44,799 nucleotides of DNA from Opitutales bacterium (GTDB lineage: Bacteria > Verrucomicrobiota > Verrucomicrobiia > Opitutales > T3Sed10-336). The notes below the pieces were generated by a model. It had not been told where the DNA came from. It did no database searches and was given only the letters and a program-made list of their open reading frames with translations. The position numbers and the translations under genes are program-made. The stretch spans positions 1-44,799 of the forward strand of contig JAFIGF010000048.1 of NCBI GenBank assembly GCA_020831535.1. The letters run 5' to 3'. Shown here one piece after another: positions 26,609-34,528 of this stretch (within the stretch, counting starts at the first letter, position 1; each line of letters begins with the position of its first letter).

Positions 26609-27397
26609 ATGTCATCAACGAAATACTTGGATCAATTATTCTCCCTCAGCGGCAAAGTGGCTGTGGTTATTGGAGGAACCGGTGAACTTTGCGGTCAAAT
26701 GGCCGAAGGACTGGCGGGAGCCGGAGCGGAAGTCGTTCTGGTCGGTCGCAACGAGGAAAAAGCCAAGGCCCGTCTCGAGAAAATCGAGGAGTTGGGTGGT
26801 AAGGCGTGGTTTCAAGCGGCCGATGTGAGCACCCGGGAAGGCTTGGAAAAGCTTTTGCAGGCCGTTCTCGAACACAGCGGCAAAGCGGATATCCTGGTCA
26901 ATGGTGCCGGCGTGAATTCGCCCACGCCCTTTCTGGATATCCCTGAGGACGAGTATGAGCGCATTATGGAAGTGAACTGCAAGGCGGTTTTCCTCGCTTG
27001 TCAGGTTTTTGGTCGTTATTTCAAGGATCAGGGAGAAAAAGCTTCTATCATCAATGTCGGGTCAATGTCCGGGGTGATTCCGCTATCGCGCGTTTTCACC
27101 TATTCCATGACCAAAGCGGCGGTTCACAACCTGTCGAAAAACCTGGCCCGGGAATGGGCTACCGAGGGCATTCGGGTGAATACCATCGTTCCCGGGTTTT
27201 TCCCGGCAGAGCAAAACAAAAAGGTGCTGAGTCCCGAGCGGATTGAGCAAATCATGGGGCATACTCCGATGAATCGTTTCGGGGAAGCCCGTGAATTGAT
27301 TGGGGCGACCCTTTTGCTCGCTTCCGAGGGTGCCGGTTCCTTTATTACCGGAGCCGAGATACTCGTGGACGGCGGTTATGCGGGGATGACGATATAA
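26609..27397 (+). CDS. SDR oxidoreductase, probable D-mannonate/fructuronate-type
   Basis: Classical short-chain dehydrogenase (262 aa): cofactor-binding GGTGELCG (22-29), NGAG (98-101), catalytic Ser152, Tyr165 and Lys169 (YSMTK), and a C-terminal [15 protein letters not shown]. The GELCG glycine loop, [17 protein letters not shown] and [11 protein letters not shown] segments recall the SDR-type fructuronate reductases (mannonate oxidoreductases) that replace UxuB in some bacteria; gluconate 5-dehydrogenase is the other option. Its position beside KdgK supports hexuronate catabolism. UxuA and UxuC are not in the window. A strong hairpin follows the gene. Confidence 0.8.
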   Translation: MSSTKYLDQLFSLSGKVAVVIGGTGELCGQMAEGLAGAGAEVVLVGRNEEKAKARLEKIEELGGKAWFQAADVSTREGLEKLLQAVLEHSGKADILVNGAGVNSPTPFLDIPEDEYERIMEVNCKAVFLACQVFGRYFKDQGEKASIINVGSMSGVIPLSRVFTYSMTKAAVHNLSKNLAREWATEGIRVNTIVPGFFPAEQNKKVLSPERIEQIMGHTPMNRFGEARELIGATLLLASEGAGSFITGAEILVDGGYAGMTI

Positions 27398-27404
27398 ATT
27401 CTTT

Positions 27405-27441
27405 TTCCGGATCGGTGAACTCGCTGTTCGGCGATCCGGAA
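27405..27441 (+). terminator. Strong hairpin between SDR gene and panD
   Basis: Ten perfect base pairs (TTCCGGATCG 27405-27414 with CGATCCGGAA 27432-27441) enclose a second GAAC/GTTC stem with loop TCGCT, separated by a 2x2 internal loop. It starts 8 bases after the SDR stop. No T tract follows. It probably ends or protects the sugar-acid operon transcript. Confidence 0.55.
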
Positions 27442-27489
27442 ATCAAAGTTTCTCATTGAGAATCTCATCAGAAAGAGTAGTGTAAGCAT

Positions 27490-27885
27490 ATGTTGGTTTC
27501 GGTATTACGATCGAAAATTCTTCGGGCGGAAGTCACAGAATGCTCTGTGGACTACGAGGGGAGCTTGGCTATAGACGAAGATTGGATGGAGCTGATTGGA
27601 CTTTTACCCTATGAAAAGATTCTGGTGGGCAACATTACCAACGGGGCCCGCCTGGAAACGTATGCCATTCCGGCTCCCCGTGGTTCTCTGACCATTGCGC
27701 TCAACGGTGCGGCGGCCCACCAAGGGCAGGCCGGGGATTTATTGGTGATAATGGCCTTTGGGCAGATGAAAGAGGAAGAGGCCCGCCAGTGGAAGCCGCG
27801 GGTCATTGTTCTCGCCGATCACAACACGAAAATCACCCGCCTCACCAATCCCTTGGTGGCCCGGGGGGTTACTTATTCCCAGTAA
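27490..27885 (+). CDS. panD: Aspartate 1-decarboxylase
   Basis: Pyruvoyl-dependent enzyme converting L-aspartate to beta-alanine for pantothenate and CoA (131 aa, family 115-140). The self-cleavage site Gly24-Ser25 is exactly at the family position in YEGSLAID, giving the pyruvoyl group from Ser25. Lys9 (RSKIL), the [13 protein letters not shown] block and ALNGAAAH are conserved. It appears to be a single gene between two hairpin-bounded or promoter-containing gaps. Cytoplasmic tetramer in known cases. Confidence 0.96.
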   Translation: MLVSVLRSKILRAEVTECSVDYEGSLAIDEDWMELIGLLPYEKILVGNITNGARLETYAIPAPRGSLTIALNGAAAHQGQAGDLLVIMAFGQMKEEEARQWKPRVIVLADHNTKITRLTNPLVARGVTYSQ

Positions 27886-27960
27886 TCTTCCTAACGTTTC
27901 TATTAGGTTGCCGGTTCGGGAGATTTTAGCATTGTTTAACGGTCTAGTTTAAGGCACCTT

Positions 27961-29379
27961 ATGGAATCTGACCCCCCGAAATCAATGAACCGCCAAGCCA
28001 TCTTTTTTGTCCTCATCCTCCTCGCCGCGAATGTTGTTTTGGGGGCATTCCAGCTATCCCAAAGGCGGGCTGGCGGAGAGGATGCGGATTTTTATCGCAA
28101 TCTTGATGAATTCGGGCAGGTACTTCGGCTGATTCGGGAAAATTATGTTGATCCGGATTCTGTCGAGTACGAGACAATGGTCGAGGAGGCTCTCAAGCAC
28201 CTGCTCCGTTCCCTGGACTCTCATTCGGATTATCTTTCGCGCGACCGCTTCAGCGATTTACAGTCTGAAACGAAGCAACAATTTGGAGGGGTCGGGATTC
28301 AAATTGAAGCGCGTGATGGGGCGATACTGGTTATCGCCCCGATTGCCGGGACCCCGGCCGATGAGGCGGGTGTTTTAGCAGGTGACCGAATTGTTCAGGT
28401 TGACGAAGAAGATACGCGAACAGCTAGTCTTCGCCAGATCGTTGACCTTCTTCGAGGGGAGCCGGGAACAAAGGTGGATTTGACCGTCTATCGCCAATCG
28501 ACAGAAGAGCGGCTCACCTTTACGCTGGAAAGGGCGATTATTCAGGTGGACAGCGTTTTTGATGCGGAGATTTTGGAGGGAGATGTTGGTTATGTCCGCC
28601 TTACCCAATTTGGTGATCGGACTAAGGATGAGTTGCAAGAGGCTCTGGAGGGGTTGCTGGAAGAGACGGAATTGGAAGGATTGATTCTCGACTTGCGCAA
28701 CAATCCCGGGGGATTGCTAACGGCGGCGGTGGACGTTGCCGATCTTTTCTTCGACCGAAACCAATTGATTGTTTTTACCCAGGGAAGGGATCCGGACAAG
28801 CGGCAAAATTTACGTTCCCGTCGTGGTCGGGCCGTCCCGGAAATGCCCATCGCCGTTTTACTTAACGGGGGTTCGGCCAGTGCCTCCGAGATCGTCGCCG
28901 GTGCCCTGAGAGATTCCGGGCGAGGGTTTATTGTTGGCGAAACCTCCTTCGGTAAAGGGTCGGTGCAAAGTATCCTGCCTTTGCGCAGTGGTGATGCCTT
29001 GCGTCTAACGACCTCGTTGTATTACACGCCGTCAGGGATCAGCATTCACGAAAAGGGGATCATTCCTGATGTTGAGGTGGCTCATTCGGTGGAGGAAGAA
29101 AGTAAACTACGCCTGCAGCGAAACCGTCGCGACCTTTTAAAGAATCCCGAGGAATTTCTAGAGCGGTATGATTTTGAACCGATTCCGGACCGCCAATTGA
29201 AGGCGGCTTTGGAAATCCTCCGTATGAGAATTGCGGGCCTGACGATGGAGGAAGTCCAGGAGCAAAAAAGTCAATTTGTGGAATCGCTCCCAGAAAAGGA
29301 GGAGATGGTGGAAACTCCGGAAGAAACAATCCCCGGGGATACTGATGCTGAGCCCCGCGAAACGATCAAGATCGAATAG
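27961..29379 (+). CDS. ctpA: S41 family C-terminal processing peptidase
   Basis: Periplasmic, membrane-anchored serine protease of the CtpA/Prc family (472 aa). Residues 11-31 form an uncleaved anchor or signal (AIFFVLILLAANVVLGAF). An N-terminal helical segment precedes a PDZ domain (about 95-180; GGVGIQIEARDGAILVIAP, AGDRIVQVD) and the protease core (about 185-375). The core holds LILDLRNNPGGLL and the catalytic GGSASASE (303-310) with the Lys in SFGKGSVQ. The last 70 residues are acidic. A second in-frame ATG at 27985 is possible. The stop TAG overlaps the GTG start of tsaD by one base, so the two are coupled. Confidence 0.9.
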   Translation: MESDPPKSMNRQAIFFVLILLAANVVLGAFQLSQRRAGGEDADFYRNLDEFGQVLRLIRENYVDPDSVEYETMVEEALKHLLRSLDSHSDYLSRDRFSDLQSETKQQFGGVGIQIEARDGAILVIAPIAGTPADEAGVLAGDRIVQVDEEDTRTASLRQIVDLLRGEPGTKVDLTVYRQSTEERLTFTLERAIIQVDSVFDAEILEGDVGYVRLTQFGDRTKDELQEALEGLLEETELEGLILDLRNNPGGLLTAAVDVADLFFDRNQLIVFTQGRDPDKRQNLRSRRGRAVPEMPIAVLLNGGSASASEIVAGALRDSGRGFIVGETSFGKGSVQSILPLRSGDALRLTTSLYYTPSGISIHEKGIIPDVEVAHSVEEESKLRLQRNRRDLLKNPEEFLERYDFEPIPDRQLKAALEILRMRIAGLTMEEVQEQKSQFVESLPEKEEMVETPEETIPGDTDAEPRETIKIE

Positions 29380-30428
29380 TGATCCTAGGCATTGAGAGTT
29401 CCTGTGATGATTCGGCCTTAGCCTTGTTTGATCCGGGCACGGGGGTCCGAGGCCACTGGATGAGCAGTCAAGTGGCTTTGCATGAAAAGTACGGGGGAGT
29501 TGTTCCGGATTTAGCCAGTCGCGAACATCTAAACAATTTGCCAGCTATGCTAGGGTTGATCCAAGGGTTTCTTGGCGAAACAAGACCTCACAGCATTTTC
29601 TATACGGCAGGTCCCGGTCTGGCCCCCTGTCTGGCGATGGGGAAAGCGATGGCGCAAGCTTTGGCTACGGCTTGGTATTGTCCGGCCTATGGCGTTAATC
29701 ATCTTCGTGCCCATGCCTATTCACCCTTTCTGGATTTCTTCGAGCATTCGCCGACGGATTTTGTGGAGCGATTTTATGAGCATTTGCCGCATCTCGGTCT
29801 TTTGGCGTCCGGAGGAAATACGCTTTTGTATGAAATTTCCGCAATTGGCACGATTGAGATCCTAGCCGAGACCCGTGATGATGCAGCAGGGGAGGCCATT
29901 GACAAAGGAGCCAAATTGTTGGGATTGCCCTATCCCGGGGGACCGCACATTGAGAAGTTGGCGGAGTGCGGTGATTCGGGTTACCAAAAATTCCCCATCG
30001 GCCAAAACCGCCAACAGGATATGTTCTTCAGCTTTTCCGGTCTAAAAACCAGTCTTCGCTATTATCTGGAGGCGCAGACTGAGGAGGAGGTCCGCCAGAA
30101 TCTTTGTCATCTTTGCGCTTCTTATCAAGAAGCGGTGGTGCAGGGATTGGCTTTGCGCATCAAGCAAGCGATCCGCCGCAATCGCAGGTTCCGAAGTCTT
30201 GGGCTTTGTGGTGGGGTCGCGCAGAATCGTCGTTTGAGGGCGGTTTTGACGGGGATTTCCGAAGAGCAAAACCTACCTTTTTTCGTGGCTCGTAAGGAAT
30301 ATTGTGGAGATAATGCGGCCATGATAGCCTTGGCCGGATATTTGGAAAGAGCGGCGCTTTACGAGAATGCTCCGGTCAGGCCTTCGCTTCCCCTCACTGA
30401 ACAATCTTTACCGAAAGACCAACGCTGA
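29379..30428 (+). CDS. tsaD: tRNA N6-adenosine threonylcarbamoyltransferase
   Basis: ASKHA-fold enzyme that transfers threonylcarbamoyl to A37 of ANN-decoding tRNAs (t6A), with TsaB/TsaE (349 aa, typical). Begins at GTG (29379) with ILGIESSCDDSALALF. The metal ligands His108 and His112 lie in NHLRAHAY, followed by LLASGGNTLLYE, DDAAGEAIDKGAKLLGLPYPGGP, FSGLKTSLR, GGVAQNRRLR and CGDNAAMIALAG. All family landmarks are present. It overlaps the protease gene upstream and a small membrane-protein gene downstream by one base each, forming a three-gene unit. Confidence 0.95.
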   Translation: MILGIESSCDDSALALFDPGTGVRGHWMSSQVALHEKYGGVVPDLASREHLNNLPAMLGLIQGFLGETRPHSIFYTAGPGLAPCLAMGKAMAQALATAWYCPAYGVNHLRAHAYSPFLDFFEHSPTDFVERFYEHLPHLGLLASGGNTLLYEISAIGTIEILAETRDDAAGEAIDKGAKLLGLPYPGGPHIEKLAECGDSGYQKFPIGQNRQQDMFFSFSGLKTSLRYYLEAQTEEEVRQNLCHLCASYQEAVVQGLALRIKQAIRRNRRFRSLGLCGGVAQNRRLRAVLTGISEEQNLPFFVARKEYCGDNAAMIALAGYLERAALYENAPVRPSLPLTEQSLPKDQR

Positions 30429-30823
30429 TGAAATTCCGCTTGCTGCCCATAGTCGTGATTCTCGCCCTCGCCTTTATTTTCCTGGGCGCCCTTTACTTAC
30501 TCCTGAACCAAGCCGACGAGTTGGTTTCAGATCCCAAATGGCCCGGTCAGGAAGATTCGGAACCGGCGGAATTTCCAGTCGAATTTTTTCTTGCGAACCC
30601 CGAAAGCCTGGACGAGGGGTATTATATTCTGGAGGCCCGTTTTGCCGAAGAGTTGCTGGAGGATGAAGTGGCGCGGGTAATTTTAACTCACACCCCCGGG
30701 GGCGAAGCTCTTCCCTTGGTGGTACCTATTGAACATTCGAATCCGCCAGAGGCATTCACGTCCCTTAAAGTCGAGTGGGACGGTGCTATTTTGATTCTTC
30801 GGGATTTTGACTCGGCGGAGTAG
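30428..30823 (+). CDS. Small single-pass membrane protein, unknown
   Basis: A 131-aa protein with one N-terminal hydrophobic segment (about 6-27, LPIVVILALAFIFLGALYLLL) and a soluble acidic domain of about 100 residues. The domain looks beta-rich (EFPVEFFLANPESLDEGYYILEARF, LKVEWDGAILILRDF). No motif was recognised. Its ATG overlaps the tsaD stop (TGATG), so it is translated with tsaD and is likely real. It could be a signal-anchored periplasmic protein. Confidence 0.65.
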   Translation: MKFRLLPIVVILALAFIFLGALYLLLNQADELVSDPKWPGQEDSEPAEFPVEFFLANPESLDEGYYILEARFAEELLEDEVARVILTHTPGGEALPLVVPIEHSNPPEAFTSLKVEWDGAILILRDFDSAE

Positions 30824-30962
30824 GAATTTTTACGGCGAGCCGGTGCTCTTTTCTTTGGTGCTGGCCGGTTTAGAATCGGTTCCCGTTTTTGGAAACGACG
30901 AATACCTGCCGCCAAGGCAGGGATTCGCGAATTGGTGTACCGGCTTTTCGGCCGGAAGAGAG
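30824..30962. other. Convergent gap with small hairpins
   Basis: A 139-bp gap between two converging transcripts. It contains CCTGCC-GCCAA-GGCAGG (30905-30921) and CCGGC-TTTTCG-GCCGG (about 30942-30957), either of which could end transcription from one or both sides. No T tract follows. Confidence 0.4.
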
Positions 30963-31973
30963 TTACGCGAGTTCGCGGGAGAGCTCAACCCACCGTTCGG
31001 GAGGGATGATTGTTCCCATCCGGCGGACGACTTCGGCGCCAAGGCGGGAACCATTGCCACCACAGGCGGCGAGGTTCTGGGAGCGCAGCCAGCCATAGAG
31101 GAAACCCGCTGCCCAGAGATCGCCGGCGCCGGTGGTATCGACGACATCTTCGACCAGCAGGGGTTCGATTTCGACAACGCCTTCCCGGGAGGCAACCACC
31201 GAACCGGCCTTGCCCATTTTGACCACTCCGATCTCACAGTATTCGTGCAGTTCTCTGGCCATATCCGGATAGCTTTTTCCTTTGCCTAAAAAGGCTTCGG
31301 CTTCCTCTTCGTTGGCGAAGACGATATCCACATATTCCTTTAGAATCTCGGGTAAGATATCTTCCGCCGCCTGAACGACCTCGAAGGAGGCAAGGTCGAG
31401 GGAAACGGTGCAGCCGGCACGTTTCGCGCAGCCCAGAACATGGCGAAGCAGATCGCGGTTAAAAAGCAGGTAGCCTTCAATATGAGCGTGCCGACAACCT
31501 TGGAAATCCTCTTCGCTGATCTCTTCTGGGCTCAGCGTCAGCGCGGCGCCAAGGTGCGTGCGCATGGTGCGCTCGGAATCCGGAGTCACGAGAGAAACGC
31601 AGCGTCCGGTGGGTTCCTCGCTTTTCTTCAGCCGGGAGGTGTCACCGCCCATTTTGCGGAAACTTTCAGTGAAGAGATGACCGGTTTGGTCATTCCCGAT
31701 TTTCCCCAGAAAGGTCGAGCTGATCCCGAGGCGGGCCAAGCCGAAGATAGTGTTGCCAGCGGATCCACCAGGTGACTCGACCAGAGAGGTTCCGGCCTCG
31801 GCGGCCAAACGGGCAATCTCCTCTCCGGAGACTAACTCCATTCCGCCCTTGGCACCGGTTAGGTGCTTGCTGAGGAAGTCTTCACCGACTTGGGCGAGGG
31901 CATCGACAATGGGAGAGCCGACGCCTATGATATCATACTTGGGTTTGTTTTCTTGGTTTTGTTCTACGGACAT
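30963..31973 (-). CDS. PfkB family kinase, adenosine kinase-like
   Basis: Cytoplasmic ribokinase-fold kinase (336 aa). The N-terminal DIIGVGSPIVDALAQV segment, GGMELVS, the SPGGSAGNTIFGLARLG substrate lid, the NEEEAEAFLG motif and the C-terminal anion hole DTTGAGDLWAAGF (catalytic Asp in GAGD) place it near adenosine kinase or the adenosine kinase-like sugar kinases. The substrate could be adenosine, inosine/guanosine or a sugar. It is downstream of rpe on the same strand but separated by a perfect 9-bp hairpin, so it may be transcribed on its own. Confidence 0.83.
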   Translation of the reverse strand: MSVEQNQENKPKYDIIGVGSPIVDALAQVGEDFLSKHLTGAKGGMELVSGEEIARLAAEAGTSLVESPGGSAGNTIFGLARLGISSTFLGKIGNDQTGHLFTESFRKMGGDTSRLKKSEEPTGRCVSLVTPDSERTMRTHLGAALTLSPEEISEEDFQGCRHAHIEGYLLFNRDLLRHVLGCAKRAGCTVSLDLASFEVVQAAEDILPEILKEYVDIVFANEEEAEAFLGKGKSYPDMARELHEYCEIGVVKMGKAGSVVASREGVVEIEPLLVEDVVDTTGAGDLWAAGFLYGWLRSQNLAACGGNGSRLGAEVVRRMGTIIPPERWVELSRELA

Positions 31974-31984
31974 AACTAGGTAAC

Positions 31985-32005
31985 CGAGGGAAAGGGTTTC
32001 CCTCG
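31985..32005 (-). terminator. Hairpin between rpe and PfkB kinase
   Basis: A perfect 9-bp stem CGAGGGAAA / TTTCCCTCG with a GGG (+ strand) loop lies 22 bases after the rpe stop in minus orientation. No T tract follows on the minus strand. It probably separates the ABC/rpe operon from the kinase gene. Confidence 0.5.
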
Positions 32006-32027
32006 TCGATACAATCGACTTAGATTC

Positions 32028-32702
32028 TTAGGAGAGGCTCTCGATGGTGTCGATAAATTTCTCTTTTTCCGGCGATTTGAAGAAGGCGGTTCCGGCTACA
32101 AAGGTGTCGGCACCGGCTTTTGTGCAAAGTTTGGCGGTCTCCAGATCGATTCCTCCATCGACTTCCAGGCGGAAAAGGTGATTGTCGTCCACTCGCCATT
32201 GGTGGATCTTGCGAATTTTGCGAATCATGTCCTCTTTGAAGGATTGGCCGCCGAATCCGGGTTGGACCGTCATCACCAGAAGTAGGTCAATCGAATCCAG
32301 GTAAGAATAGATACTTTCCGGAGCGGTGCCGGGGTTAATGACGAGACCTTTTTGACATCCTCTCTCTTCAATTTGTCGGAGGACTTTGCGATGGTTCACC
32401 GGCGCTTCAATGTGGAAGCTGATAAGGTCAGCTCCAGCTTCGGCGAAGGGTTCGACAAAAGCATCCGGATTGGCCAGCATCAAGTGGACGTCGAAAAAGA
32501 GCTGGCTGTCTTTTCGCAGCGCGGCCACCGTCGCTGGTCCGAAGGTGAGATTAGGCACAAAATGCCCGTCCATAATATCCAGGTGAAGCCAGCGGAGGCC
32601 CAGGTTTTCCACCTCGCGCGTGCTTTTGCGGAGATCTCCATGATCTCCGGCAAGAATGGAGGGTGCCAAAAGAGAAGGGTTTTTACCGGCAACGGGACGC
32701 AT
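32028..32702 (-). CDS. rpe: Ribulose-phosphate 3-epimerase
   Basis: TIM-barrel enzyme interconverting ribulose-5-phosphate and xylulose-5-phosphate in the pentose phosphate pathway (224 aa). The metal/catalytic residues are visible: HLDIMDGHFVPN (His40, Asp42), FDVHLM (70-75), VMTVQPGFGGQ, and LEVDGGI with the second catalytic Asp, then phosphate-gripping AGADTFVAGTAFF. It lies 5 bp after the MalG-type permease gene, so it appears co-transcribed with the sugar ABC importer. That placement hints that the imported sugar enters through pentose phosphates, or only that the genes share expression. Confidence 0.95.
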   Translation of the reverse strand: MRPVAGKNPSLLAPSILAGDHGDLRKSTREVENLGLRWLHLDIMDGHFVPNLTFGPATVAALRKDSQLFFDVHLMLANPDAFVEPFAEAGADLISFHIEAPVNHRKVLRQIEERGCQKGLVINPGTAPESIYSYLDSIDLLLVMTVQPGFGGQSFKEDMIRKIRKIHQWRVDDNHLFRLEVDGGIDLETAKLCTKAGADTFVAGTAFFKSPEKEKFIDTIESLS

Positions 32703-32707
32703 ATGCT

Positions 32708-33562
32708 TCAGCCTTTCACGGCGCCGCTACTGAGGCCGCGCACAAACAGTTTCATGGTGAAGAGGAAAAGGATGATGAGCGGGATACTGGCGAGCAGGAA
32801 TGTCGCCATGATGGCGCCCCATTGTTTGACGTACTCGCCGTCGAGATAGATGAGGGCCACCCCAATGGGAAACAGTTCGGAATCCTTCAGGAAGATCAAG
32901 GGCATGAGGAACTCATTCCAACTGGTGAGGAAGGACAAAATGGCCAGGGTGCCGATAATTGGGCCACTCATGGGGATAACAATATGCAGCAGCTGTTTGA
33001 AATGTCCGGCCCCGTCAATCTCCGCTGCCTCGAACAGGTCTTTAGGCAGGTCCTCAATGAAATTCCGCAAAATGTAGATATTGAAAACCTGGGCTCCGCT
33101 TATGCCGATAATGATCAGGGCCCAGAGAGTGTTCAACAGATTCATGCTCTTGATCAACATGAAGAGCGGGACAATGTTGGCGACCCCGGGCATCAGCATG
33201 AGGAAGAGAAAAACCGCCCACAGGAAGTTGCTGAAGGGCATCTTGTAACGGGCGAAGAAGTAAGCCCCCAACAGGGCTACGAAAAGGGTCAGAACAGTGG
33301 TCGAGACGGTGATGAAAATAGAGTTGGCCACTGCCGGGGCGATCAGCTCAAAGGCGAAGAGATAATTCTCCCACTGCCATTCTCCCAGGCGTGCCGGAAG
33401 CCAGGGGTTCTCGGTGAACATGAGGTTGTTCTTCCCGCTGATTTGGAGCATCATGTACAGGGGAAGCAGCTCGACGCCGAGAACCAGAAGAATGATCAGG
33501 TGTTTCGGCCAATCCTTTACCTTGGGAGCGCCTGCAGGTCGATTTTTATTGGGAGCACTCAT
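32708..33562 (-). CDS. Carbohydrate ABC transporter permease (MalG type)
   Basis: Inner-membrane permease subunit of a CUT1 sugar importer (284 aa) with six predicted helices: about 21-40, 80-105, 118-140, 150-172, 195-222 and 250-272. The EAA loop reads EAAEIDGAGHFKQLLHIVIPMSGP (near 175-198), which docks the ATPase. The start overlaps the MalF-type gene stop by 4 bases (ATGA), typical of translational coupling. No ATPase gene is in the operon, so a shared MsmK/UgpC-type ATPase encoded elsewhere is expected. Confidence 0.9.
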   Translation of the reverse strand: MSAPNKNRPAGAPKVKDWPKHLIILLVLGVELLPLYMMLQISGKNNLMFTENPWLPARLGEWQWENYLFAFELIAPAVANSIFITVSTTVLTLFVALLGAYFFARYKMPFSNFLWAVFLFLMLMPGVANIVPLFMLIKSMNLLNTLWALIIIGISGAQVFNIYILRNFIEDLPKDLFEAAEIDGAGHFKQLLHIVIPMSGPIIGTLAILSFLTSWNEFLMPLIFLKDSELFPIGVALIYLDGEYVKQWGAIMATFLLASIPLIILFLFTMKLFVRGLSSGAVKG

Positions 33563-34509
33563 TTGTCGACGCGTACGTATTTGTTATTGATGACAGTCAA
33601 AATCAGGATGAAGAAGAAGAGCACCAGACCGATGGCACAAGCGTAGCCAAACTCATTGGCGACAAAGGCCTGGTTGTACATCCAGAGCCCCGGGACCATG
33701 CCGCGGCCGCCGGCCCCACCTCCTTCCCCGAGCAGCAGGAGCTGTAAACCGAAACTTTGGAGGGTGCCGATGATCAGGAGAATCAAGGTCAGGCGGACCT
33801 GGGTCATGATCAAGGGGAGCTCAATGTAGAGGAATTTTTGAAAGGCGGAAACGCCATCGAGGTCGGCCGCTTCATAGACATCCTTGCTGATGGATTGAAG
33901 TCCGGCCAGATAGATCAGCACCCCGACCGCTCCTATCCAGGGGAAACCCCAGATAATCAGCGCGGGAACGATCAATTGCTCCTGGCTGAGCCAGGCAATG
34001 GGGGCGTCAGTGCGGAAGGTGTTGCCAGCAAAAAATGTAGAGTCAAACCAAGCCAGCACCTCGATCAGACGGGTGGTTTCGAGGAATTTGTTCAAGGGGC
34101 CCAGATTGGGGTCGAAGAAGAACTTCCAGATGAACAATACCACCAATTGGGGGACGATCATCGGGAGGACTACCAGGAGGCGATACCAGTATTGGGCCCG
34201 GTCGCTTTTCAGGCGGTGGATCATCACCGCGATAAAGATAGACGGGACGAGCTTCAGCACATTGGCCACCACCAGGATGCCGATGAGGATAAAGGAGTTC
34301 CACAGGGTGGTATCCCCGAGGATCCGGCGGAAATTATCGAGCCCGATAAAACGCTTGGTATCGTCCCCGTCCCATTCGAAAAAACTGTGATACACCGCGC
34401 TGGCCGCAGGGAAATACTGAAACATCAGAATAAAGAACAGCGGAACGGCAACAAAGAGATAGAGCCGCCATTCGCGCAAGGCCTTTGCTGTACTGATTGG
34501 TTTTTGCAT
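33559..34509 (-). CDS. Carbohydrate ABC transporter permease (MalF/UgpA type)
   Basis: Partner permease of the same importer (316 aa), with helices at about 14-33, 72-98, 112-130, 180-205, 230-250 and 285-308. Its EAA loop reads EAADLDGVSAFQKFLYIELPL (near 215-235). A Gly-rich loop GEGGGAGGRG precedes the last helix. It lies 19 bp after the substrate-binding protein gene. Together with the MalG-type subunit it should form the channel of an importer for an oligosaccharide or modified sugar. Confidence 0.9.
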   Translation of the reverse strand: MQKPISTAKALREWRLYLFVAVPLFFILMFQYFPAASAVYHSFFEWDGDDTKRFIGLDNFRRILGDTTLWNSFILIGILVVANVLKLVPSIFIAVMIHRLKSDRAQYWYRLLVVLPMIVPQLVVLFIWKFFFDPNLGPLNKFLETTRLIEVLAWFDSTFFAGNTFRTDAPIAWLSQEQLIVPALIIWGFPWIGAVGVLIYLAGLQSISKDVYEAADLDGVSAFQKFLYIELPLIMTQVRLTLILLIIGTLQSFGLQLLLLGEGGGAGGRGMVPGLWMYNQAFVANEFGYACAIGLVLFFFILILTVINNKYVRVDK

Positions 34510-34528
34510 ATCGGGAAGAGGGGGAGGG

